A stretch of 64,000 nucleotides of DNA from Spinellus fusiger (taxonomy: Eukaryota > Mucoromycota > Mucoromycetes > Mucorales > Phycomycetaceae). How positions within the stretch are numbered: position 1 is the first letter of the stretch; every line of letters starts with the position of its first letter. The position numbers were made by a program, and so were the translations under genes. Below the pieces are notes generated by a model. The model was given only the letters and a program-made list of their open reading frames with translations. It was not told the origin of the DNA and did no database searches. This document shows, piece after piece, positions 55,588 to 64,000 of the stretch. The DNA lies in contig JALLLS010000036.1 in assembly GCA_025094145.1 (NCBI GenBank), positions 1 to 64,000 of the forward strand. Direction: 5' to 3'.

Positions 55588-56816
55588 ATGTCTGTCATTA
55601 ATGAATGTCTGCCTTCTATGGACGGAGTGCCTCTTGTGGGATGGGTCAATGTGAGTCACTTTATTTTCTATGAGCGTTGACTTACCATGCAAAGTATCTT
55701 TTTGGGGAATGCACCTATGGCGCACAAGATGTAGTGAGCTTATTGGCAGGGTATTGCTCCCTACTCTTCTGGCTCAATGCACAATTCCCGTAAGTACAAA
55801 GGATTCTGATTTGATGTCTTGCTCGCCTTGTACTGACTCCACCCAATAACACCAGACAGTTGATTCATAATTATCGCAAGGGATCTGCACAGGGCATCAG
55901 TCTTCCTTTTCTATTTATTTGGTTGTTGGGTAAGACCTCTTTTTTCTTTTTTCTTTTTTTCTTTTTTCTATAGGGAAATAATAATAAATAAATAATAATA
56001 AATAATAAATAATAAATAACAGAGAGAGAAATGGAATCAGTCCTATCAATTCAACTCAGACTAATGGACTGAAATGTCTCCTGCTTTATGACAGGCGATG
56101 CTGCTAATCTCGTGGGGTGCATTCTTACCCATCAGCTGCCATTCCAGCGCTATCTCAGCATGTACTTTGTCTCTATTGACATCTGTCTACTAAGCCAATG
56201 GTTCTACTACAACACACTGACCCGCCCTATCCCTTATACGGCAACAAAACAGCCTTCAGCCCACCTATTCCAACATCCCTCAGTGCTTACTCCCTTGCTG
56301 ATTGAACCCCATCCTGCACCATTCTCAGACGACCTGCTACCCTATTCAGTCTCCGCATCACCCAGCAAATGGTACACTCTCTCTGCCACTGACCATTCTC
56401 AAACAAAGACGGCCACGATGCTCTCCCTATTTTTGTTGGGGTCACATCTCACCACCACAACCCTCAGCACCAATACCACCTCTCATCTGCTGGTGGATGA
56501 TCCCATGATTGTAGGACGTCTGTTTGCATGGTTATGTACGGCCCTTTATTTAATGTCAAGAATCCCTCAAATCATAAAGAACTACCAGCGTCGTTCTGTC
56601 CAGGGCCTTTCTCCTTCGCTGTTCATCTGTGCTGTGGGGGGCAATGTGTCCTATACCATTTCCATTCTTACGCACCGTGGACAGACCCTTGCCACTCTGC
56701 TGGAGGCACTTCCCTACTTAATTGGCAGTGCTGGTACGCTTACCTTTGATGCGACCATCTTTGCTCAGTTCTTTTGGTACAAAAACACTTCTGTGTATTC
56801 ATCCTCCATTGTATAA
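55588..56816 (+). CDS. PQ-loop vacuolar/lysosomal amino-acid transporter (Ypq/PQLC2-like)
   Basis: Seven-helix membrane protein of the PQ-loop family, whose fungal (Ypq1-3) and animal (PQLC2) members export basic amino acids from vacuole or lysosome. Four exons (55588-55650, 55695-55789, 55856-55929, 56095-56816) close to 317 residues starting MSVINECLPSMDGVPLVGW. PQ loop 1 straddles an intron: LLFWLNAQFPQLIHNYRKGS, then GISLPFLFIWLLGDAANLVG. PQ loop 2 is complete: ALYLMSRIPQIIKNYQRRS, then VQGLSPSLFICAVGGNVSYT. The family's second-loop hydrophobic end follows (EALPYLIGSAGTLTFDATIF). The polar linker between the two halves (about residues 125-190) is Thr/Pro/His-rich. The substrate cannot be told from sequence alone. 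Confidence 0.93.
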
Positions 56817-57287
56817 GCATTGTCTTCTTATTGTATTATTTGGCATGCCTACATCTCTCTTTTCATTGTACATAGATGGTGTTATTGTTTATTTGTTGAA
56901 TTCTATACTCTACTATAATAGCATGGTCCTTTTTACCCTTCATTCTCTCTTATTCCTATTCCTATTTCTATTTCTATTCTTATTCTATTCTTATTCTTAT
57001 TTCTATTCTTGTTTCTATTCTTCTAGATGTTTTTATTGGTGTCTCAAGTGTCTCTTGTAGACTCATTTTATAGGTGCATTCCAATAAACACAGTCTCACT
57101 TTTGACCATCCTCATCAATGGAGTTTCTATCTGTCTCATTTATAAGAAATAGGAAATAGGAAATAGGAATAGGAAATAGGAAATAAATAAAGGAAAATAG
57201 GAGAAATAGGAAAATAGGAAAATAGGCAAATAGGCAGAAAAAAAAAACTAACTGCTGCTAGGCTGAGCTTCACCCAAAAAAGAGAAA
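56817..57287. other. Intergenic with CTATT and AGGAAAT repeats
   Basis: Pyrimidine-rich TATTC/TATTT run at 56950-57020 and AGGAAAT-type repeats at about 57145-57235. No gene seen. Confidence 0.6.
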
Positions 57288-60200
57288 ATGGCTCTTTCTT
57301 CAAAGAAGTTGTTTCGCTTCTTTGTTTTTGTTTTTATTGTTTTTGTGTTTATTTTTCTACTGACAGTCTGCACACCACCTGCCTTTTTGTTAGGAGGGTC
57401 TTATGAAGACACAGATTCCTTAGAACCAACAGAACAAACCAATGAGCAGTCCAATGAACAGTTCAATAAACAGTTCAATAAACAGTTCAATAAACAGTCC
57501 AATAAAACAACCAGTGGTAATGACCCTTTGACTCCACCACAACAACCTTACCAGTGGAAAGAACAGTCCTGGCCTCAGTTTAGGACATGGCAGAAAGGTA
57601 CGTACAGCAACGAGAGAGTAGAAAGAGAGAATATATGACAGACTCATGCCCTTGCCTTGTATCTCTTCTAGACACAGCCTGGACCTTCACTAATGAAGAC
57701 TCTCTCTCCCAGTCTCGCTACTCTTCTTTCTTGCACGGCCTACAGTCATACACTATCCAAGGCCACAGTGATGAGGCCCTGCATGCACTCAACCAGCACG
57801 AGAAAGACCCGCACGCTATTCTTGTCATTGTCACTGTACATACACTGGAGGAACTGAGCATCCGTCTTCCTGCTGTCCTCTCACAAACACAGCCATTCTA
57901 CACTCTCCTGGTGGTCTGTCCACAAGCCCTCTCCACTGCGACACAGACCTACCTAAAGACACTCTCCACCCCCGTCACTGTCACCGTCGTTCACCGAGAA
58001 GTCCCCACAGAGGCTCCTCCTCACAGTGTGGCAGCCTCCCTGTGGTTCCCCTCTCTCACTACACAATGGCCATGGATATGGGCTGTGGATTGTGTTCCTG
58101 CTGTGGACGAACTCGCCTCTCTCTACGGACTGGCCCACACAGAGGAATACCAAAATGCCCTTCTAGGCTACAGAGCTGCCCTTCTTCCTGCCCAGCTCAA
58201 CAACGACACCGCCTCTCCCTCTGTTCTATGCCTTCCCCAGTCTCTCTCCTTTCTCCCCAACATCACCCAGCCTGTGGACATGGTGCAGGGTGCATGGCTC
58301 TTGAGGCGTGACTGGCTTCCCTACCTTACAGTCCATGGCACAGACACCTTCCACTCTCCTCTGGGACACTTTCTATCCCAGGCCTTGCTGCAGCACGCCA
58401 TCCCCACTGTGTTTATCCCATCACACCACAGCCACGACTGTGCCTCTGTCCAGCAGGCCTACACCACCAACACAGCCTGGCAGCGTCGTCTGTCTCTGCG
58501 CACCAGTCCCAGTGCCCTGGACAGCCGCCAAATCACCGTCCGACAGCACATGGATCAGCAGCACAGTCTTGTTGCTGTGGTCGAGGGTCCTGACCATGCC
58601 ATTGCTCTCTACCCCCTCCTGTGTCGGTTCAACACGACTGTCCATGTCATTGTCACTGGCCAGCACTATGGCATGAGTGGACAGGCCTACCGTGCTGCTC
58701 TCGAGGCGACCCAATGCCATGGGATTGTGGTGCATGACATGGATCTGCCGTGGATGGATTCACCCAGAGCAGCAGCCTCCCTGGTGCACCACCTCCACCC
58801 ACTGATGCGATGTCTGCGTCCGCGTCTCCTTCTCCATGTCCAGAGCACAACCCTCAACGGACCTCTTGCTGCCCTGGCCACCCACCACCACACCACCACC
58901 ACCAACAACAACAACAACAACAATGACTACCACCACGCCATGGTAACCCTGGCCCTTCCTCTGCAGGACATCCCCCATGCACTGTGGATCACTGACCTGT
59001 CTCTCGACACCCTCCAGGCCTGGCACACCCCTCGCCTCCAACTGATTGTCATCACCGACCGCCGCCCCCACTCACTGTCCCGCCTCCTTCACTCCATGGC
59101 CCGTGCCCACTACCTAGGCGACACCGTGGATCTCCTGATCCACATGGAGCAGTCGGCCGACCGAGTCACTCGCATGCTCGTCCGACACTTCCCCTGGCCC
59201 CACGGCAAGAAGCGGATCCGACACCGAATCCAACGCGGCGGTCTGATGCCTGCCATTGTCGAGGCATGGTACCCGACCCACAACAACGACTATGCCGTGC
59301 TGCTGGAAGACGACATTGAGGTGTCCCCCCTGTTCTATGCATGGAGCAAGGCCACGGTGCTCCAGTACAGACACCAGGACCCGCTGCCGTTCATGTACGG
59401 CATCTCGCTGTACTCGCCGCGCAATCTGGAGCTGCTGCCTGCAGGCCGTCGTCCGTTTGATCCTGCAGCCGTGCTGGAGCCTGCCCACCCCCGCAACACA
59501 CCGTACGTCAGCCAGGTGCCATGCAGCTGGGGGGCTGTCTACTTCCCCGAGCACTGGCGCGAGTTCCACGACTATCTGACGAGCCGCATGGAGGATCTGC
59601 GCCAGGACCAGCTCCTCAACATCACGGTGCCCAACAGCCGGTCCGACCGGTGGAAAAAGTCGTGGAAAAAGTATTTTATTGAGCTGGTCTATCTCAGGGC
59701 CTATGCCATGCTGTACCCCAACTTCCAGCACGCCGAGTCGTTTTCCACCAACCATCTTGAGTTTGGCACCCATGTCACAAAGACACGGCTGTTGGCGGTG
59801 ATGGACAGCTTCAGGGTGCCGCTGATGGAGCGGGACACATGGCAGCAGCAGTTGCCTGGCCATCGGCTGCCTGGGGCAAGCGAGCTGCCTGTGCTTGATC
59901 TGTGGGGGGAGGTGCAGACCCATGCTGCACTTGAGAGGACAGCGGCGGTGTGGCATCGACAGGTGTCGGCCTGTGCACGGGCTGGCGAGGCTCGCTATGA
60001 TCCCCAAGACCTGCTGTGTCCGTTTCCTCATTCACGGCAGGAGATTGAGGCCGCTCTGGCAGAGGCAGCAGCAGTGGCAGAGGCCAAGCGCAGGTTGAAG
60101 CCTGTTGTGGCCAAGGAGGCTGTGGAGCGGATTGAGTATGTGACAGTGTATGCGGATCCATTGACAGTGCCTGTGGAGGATCGTCAGCGGGAGGAGGATT

Positions 60201-60490
60201 ATTTGCCAAAGCCCATTGATGTGTCTACCATGCTGAGTGTGGAGGAGGACCATGCCTTTGAGGATGATGAGCGACAGGATCTTGAGTTTGAGCTGGAGAG
60301 ATTGAATGCGTTGTATTTTGATATGTACCCTGACACGCTTCTTGGGGTGTCACTGTCTGAAGAAGAAGAAGGAGAAGAAGGAGAAGAAGGAGAAGAAGGA
60401 GAAGAGGAACAGGAAGAAGAGGAAGAAGAGGAGGAGGAGGAACAGGGCATGGATTTAGACATGGATGTAGACATGGAGGAAGAAGACTGA
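57288..60490 (+). CDS. Large type II membrane protein with glycosyltransferase-like domain
   Basis: Probably a Golgi-type transferase, substrate unknown. Exons 57288-57597 and 57672-60490 give 1042 residues. The N-terminus has a short basic cytoplasmic tail and one membrane span (FFVFVFIVFVFIFLLTV), then a stem of Asn-Glu-Gln-Phe-Asn-Lys repeats. The region after that (HAILVIVTVHTLEEL onward) and a mid-protein segment (LQLIVITDRRPHSLSRLLHS) both look like Rossmann-type nucleotide-sugar starts. The clearest signature is YAVLLEDDIEVSPLFYAWSK, an acidic DXD-like metal site as in GT2 and related families, followed by CSWGAVYFPEHWREF and NHLEFGTHVTKTR. Long proteins of this kind occur in fungi, oomycetes and plants, but I cannot name the family. 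The C-terminus is an extreme acidic run. Codon third positions are far more G/C-rich than in the neighbours. Confidence 0.8.
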
Positions 60491-60759
60491 CCATTGAACA
60501 TTATAAAAACATCTTATTCTATTCATTAAGATGATTGCTATTGCTATTGCTATTGCTATATTTTAAAAATAAAAAAGTGTCCCTTTCCTTCTCTGGATGT
60601 AGAGTATCTACTTCTCGGGACATGTTTTCAAATTCCGAACTAATTAGCCAATCCCATTCCCTCAAACGCAAAAGGGCAGTCAACTGTGTGGGCGCTATAT
60701 ATTTTCACTTTTTCTTTTCGCAAAAACACACTTCTTTTCCCTTTGTCCTTTGTTCAGCC
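60491..60759 (+). promoter_or_regulatory. Pyruvate dehydrogenase E1 alpha promoter
   Basis: A CCAAT box at 60658-60662 (TTAGCCAATCCC) and a TATATAT element at 60696-60702 lie about 100 and 64 bp before the start codon, a compact fungal promoter layout. A GCTATT microsatellite sits at 60537-60558. Confidence 0.5.
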
Positions 60760-62333
60760 ATGCTTCGTTTGGCTGCCTCTCGCGTCTTTGCCAATGTGAC
60801 TGTCAAGTCTTCGGTACCGGTACGGCCACAGACACCTTATCTCTATCCCTATCCCTTCCCCCTTCACTAGTTACTACTTAGCTGCTTGGCTATGAACATT
60901 GCACAGCACAAAAGAAATAAGAAAATAAAAACAAAAAAAAAAGGCTTATTGGTTGTAGCGTGCATTCTCTACCTTTTCTCCCCATAGATTGGCCATGCCC
61001 AGCACAGGCAACAGTGGTTCTGAAAAGGTCAAGATCACCCTTCCCGAAACCTCCTTTGAGATGTACAATGCTGAGAAGCCCAGTCTTGAGGTGGAGATTT
61101 CCAAGGAAGAGCTTCTTGATATGTACACCAAAATGACCACCATCCGACGCATGGAAATGGCTGCTGATGCCATGTACAAGGCCAAAAAGATCAGAGGTTT
61201 CTGTCACTTGTGCAATGGACAGGTAAAGAAAAGAAGAATTTTATTGTTGCTATTGTTGCTATTATCTATCATTATCTGTTGTTTATAGAGTGTAAAGATA
61301 CATCAGAGGGGAAAAAGACAGGGAAAAAAAAGGAAAAAAAAAAAAGAGGGAAAAAGTTGGGGCGGGTAAACATGGGAGAAGTTTACGGGTTTTTTTTTGT
61401 TATGATGTACTCTCTGAGTTTCAATATTGATCCCACTGTTTGTCTGTTCTTTAGGAAGCTGTGGCTGTAGGCATGGAAGCTGCCATCACCCACCAGGACC
61501 ACGTGATCACATCCTACCGCTGCCACGGATTCACCTATGTGCGTGGTGGTTCCATCAAGAGTGTGCTGGCTGAATTGATGGGTCGCCGTGACGGTATTTC
61601 CAAGGGAAAGGGTGGCTCTATGCACATGTTTGCTCCTTCCTTCTATGGTGGCAATGGTATTGTAGGTGCTCAGGTGCCCTTGGGTGCTGGTATTGCCTTT
61701 AGCCAAAAGTACCTCAACATCCCCTCAGTGACCTTTGCCCTGTACGGTGATGGTGCTTCTAACCAAGGACAGGTGTTTGAGGCCTTTAACATGGCCAAGT
61801 TGTGGGATCTTCCCTGTGTGTTTGTGTGCGAGAACAACAAGTACGGTATGGGCACTTCTGCCAACCGCTCTTCTGCCTCCACAAAGTACTTTACTCGTGG
61901 TGACTACATCCCTGGCATCTATGTGAATGGCATGGATGCTCTTGCTGTCTACAGAGCCTGTCAGTGGGCCAAGGAGTGGACTGTGTCTGGCAACGGTCCT
62001 CTTGTCATGGAGCTGGCTACTTACCGCTATGGTGGCCACTCCATGTCTGATCCCGGCACTACCTACCGCACCCGTGAGGAGATCCAGCACATGCGATCTA
62101 CCTCTGATCCCATCACTGGTTTGAAGCAGATCATCATTGAGCATGGACTTGCTTCTGAGGCTGATCTTAAGGCCATTGACAAGGAGGCCCGCAAGATTGT
62201 TGATGCTGCTGCTGTGGAGGCAGAAGAATCTCCTGAGCCTGACATGAAGGAGTTCTTCACTAATGTTTATATTCCTGGTTCTGAGCCAAAGACCATCCGT
62301 GGCCGTGTTCCTTCCGAGTCCAAGCACTTTTAA
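60760..62333 (+). CDS. PDA1: Pyruvate dehydrogenase E1 component subunit alpha
   Basis: Mitochondrial thiamine-diphosphate enzyme subunit; with E1 beta it decarboxylates pyruvate and acetylates the E2 lipoyl arm. Exon 1 begins [17 protein letters not shown] at 60760, an arginine-containing presequence. Exon 2 is about 60988-61222 ([37 protein letters not shown]), exon 3 is 61455-62333. ThDP binding is [20 protein letters not shown] ending in the ENN that completes the GDG-x(n)-NN motif. The phosphorylation loop is [20 protein letters not shown], with the regulatory Ser residues present, so control by PDH kinase is expected. The exon 2-exon 3 joint (NGQ/EAVAVG) is clean. The exon 1-exon 2 joint is not: the obvious donor after GTACCG is in the wrong phase for the ATAG acceptor at 60987. 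Confidence 0.93.
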
Positions 62334-63059
62334 AGAAAGCGTACTATGAACATCCTAATGATTTACTATAACATCCAATGACAAATACAAAAAAGACCCC
62401 CACCCAATGGCGAATCCAATACATTTGCAAACAATTGAATTTAATTCTACTTCTGTTATGTATGTAAAGAGAAAGCGAGCGAGAGAATAAGAAATAATAG
62501 TGTATCTACACCCTGTACACCCCAAGGGAGTATAGGTAGTATAGTGATCTGCATGGAAAATGAAATAGAGAAAACAACAGAACAGCAGCAAAGAGTGAAA
62601 AGTAGAATCTGAGCTGTGTTCATATCTTCATGTACTACTGCTGCTATTATTATTGTTATGACTACTGCTGCTATGACTACTGTTGCTATGACTACCACCA
62701 CCACCACTGCTAAGGTGTTAGTTATACTACACAAAGACCACTTATCAGCAAGTCACCTTCCTGTCACAGGACCTCCTCCATTGTCACTCCTTCAATCTCA
62801 GCAAAGATCGATGCTTTCTGTTCACAAATAAACTCAAATGAAGCCAAGACTCCAAAAGAACAAAACTAAAGCAGGAGAAAGAAAACAAAAAAAACTATTT
62901 CTTTCTTTTTTTTCTTTCTTATTATTTTCCTATCTATTATTAGTGTTACTGCTATTTTTTTTTATTGTTGTTTTTTTGTTGCTGTCCAAGAACCACTGGA
63001 TTCCTCTCTTTCTTGAATTTCTTGTCCCTCACATCCTGGGCTGTTGTTACTCTTACTAG
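62334..63059. other. Intergenic with trinucleotide repeats
   Basis: 3' flank of the E1 alpha gene, then CTGCTATGACTACTGTTG-type repeats at about 62632-62712 and a T-rich stretch. It should also contain the start or promoter of the last gene, whose first exon I could not place. Confidence 0.5.
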
Positions 63060-64000
63060 TACTGCTGCTGCTGCTGCTATTCCAAAAACCTGTTTCTGCC
63101 TCTATCTAAACTGGATCAACACAACGTATTTAACAGTGCAGCAGAATACGGGCAACATGTGCCTGTTCTCTTGCATATTCCATGCTCAGCACAAGATCCC
63201 TGTCCTTATGTCGTGATCAAAAGAGAAACAACAGCCGACGGACGCCCGCCTGTTGTTCTCGGTAAAGCAGTAAAGGAAGACAGTGGAGGGGGAAGAGGGA
63301 GGTGCAGTTGTTAACTTGTGGTATAGTCACTGGTACACTGATCAAGGGAAAACAACCAATGATCAGCGACGAAAGAAAGGATCGCTCCAAGGATCTTGTT
63401 GTGTTGGATGAACGAAAGCCCAATAGCATTGTGCGGCTTGAATTCTCGTCGCCTGCCATTTTCCCTCTGGATTTGGCCCACACCCCTCTATTGGCCCTGC
63501 TATCGAGTCTGTCTGAGTCTTCTATGAAGCATTTATCATCGCACGCTCCATTTCCTGGCTATGGGGGGTATCCTATGATGTCCTATCCTATGCCCTACTC
63601 TCCCTTTATGGGGCCCATGTATGGATCTCCTCCTCCTATGCCAATGATACCTCATGCCTTACTGCCTTATCTTGGAGCACACGCCTACAGTCACTTTAGC
63701 CCACCCACACAACATCAGCAGCAGCAGCAGAGCAGTGCGTCGGTAGCCTCACCCCCTCCTGTCCTGTCTTCTCCTTCTTATCTACGCCGTAAACCCGTCA
63801 CACCTGCCCTGTCTCCTCCACCACTGAATGGAGATGTATATGTAAATAAGAATGTAAATGTAAATGAGAATACCCTACCCACACCCACACCCACACCTAC
63901 ACCTACACGAAAACCACTGTCTGCAGCCACTGTACAATTATCTCGCAGTCAATCCATGTCACCCTCACCCATGTCCCCTCTTTCCAATGTCAAAGGAAGA
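63060..64000 (+). CDS. Unidentified Pro/Ser/Met-rich protein, 3' end cut by window
   Basis: Open to the window edge with no stop. An exon from about 63060 to 63261 (KNLFLPLSKLDQHNVFNSAA, VPVLLHIPCSAQDPCPYVVI) joins across a 65-nt GT-AG intron (63262-63326) to an exon from 63327 on: VTGTLIKGKQPMISDERKDR, LDERKPNSIVRLEFSSPAIF. The beta-rich pattern before the repeats suggests a small folded domain. Downstream it is low complexity: YPMMSYPMPYSPFMGPMYGS, a run of five Gln, paired Pro-Thr repeats and many Ser-Pro sites. This composition is common in fungal transcription regulators, but I do not recognise the domain. The left edge is uncertain: the reading frame has a stop just before 63060, and acceptors at 63059 or 63139 both fit. 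Confidence 0.55.

Noticed and set aside
59114..60031. 305-codon minus-strand frame
   Set aside because: Shadow of the GC-rich glycosyltransferase-like gene; high GC at third positions removes stops from the opposite strand.
61725..62327. 200-codon minus-strand frame
   Set aside because: Antisense of the highly conserved PDH E1 alpha exon 3.
1..64000. tRNA, rRNA, CRISPR or operon-like structures
   Set aside because: I scanned for tRNA B-box-like GGTTCGAATC contexts and rRNA motifs and found none with supporting structure. Direct repeats with unique spacers of CRISPR type are absent, as expected for a fungal nuclear sequence.

Overview
This window looks like an AT-rich, intron-dense nuclear segment of a filamentous fungus, most likely an early-diverging Mucoromycota/Mucorales species. 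The gene set is eukaryotic and fungal: glycogen synthase with the fungal regulatory arginine cluster, a Met8-Met1 siroheme synthase fusion, a PQ-loop vacuolar transporter and APC/C Cdc16. Most genes carry many short GT-AG introns. The selfish DNA includes a tnp2-like transposase piece, a dead Tc1/mariner copy, foldback elements and a decayed PD-(D/E)XK-like gene. The species assignment is inference; no rRNA or marker gene is present.

Layout. 1-4.6 kb: 3' part of a tnp2-like transposase gene, then gene-free AT-rich DNA with a repeat arm. 4.6-8.9 kb (-): one seven-exon gene for a large disordered protein with three different tandem repeat types in successive exons. 8.9-10.5 kb: intergenic, holding a near-perfect 310-bp foldback element. 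10.5-12.1 kb (+): a transcription-type cyclin, convergent with a class I histone deacetylase (12.5-14.5 kb, -). 14.9-16.5 kb (-): siroheme synthase. 16.8-18.3 kb (-): an AGPAT-type acyltransferase whose frame closes only with a 1-nt exon. 18.3-27 kb: transposon graveyard (869-bp palindromic element, Tc1 relic, repeat arms). 27.0-31.2 kb (-): a small protein with a possible PP1-docking motif and a kelch-BTB protein. 31.2-34 kb: gene-free. 34.0-38.4 kb (-): Cdc16/APC6 and an unidentified charged protein. 38.4-41.4 kb: gene-free apart from the decayed nuclease-like gene. 41.4-43.2 kb (+): twinfilin. 44.1-46.5 kb (-): an extreme low-complexity acidic/GAR protein. 47.5-51.2 kb (+): Sec61 beta and glycogen synthase. 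51.5-53.0 kb (-): DCUN1D-type neddylation factor. 53-55.6 kb: microsatellite-rich spacer. 55.6-62.3 kb (+): PQ-loop transporter, a large putative Golgi-type glycosyltransferase, and pyruvate dehydrogenase E1 alpha. The window ends inside an unidentified proline/serine-rich protein gene (+).

The genes are mostly unrelated housekeeping functions; I see no operon-like or biosynthetic cluster. The striking features are structural. There are four introns with GC donors, introns as short as 30-35 nt, a 26-nt microexon and a candidate 1-nt exon. Foldback elements share termini with dispersed single arms, and simple repeats invade exons and introns alike. Exon coordinates were built by hand from splice consensus and checked by reading-frame closure; total coding length is a multiple of three for every model where I state a protein length.
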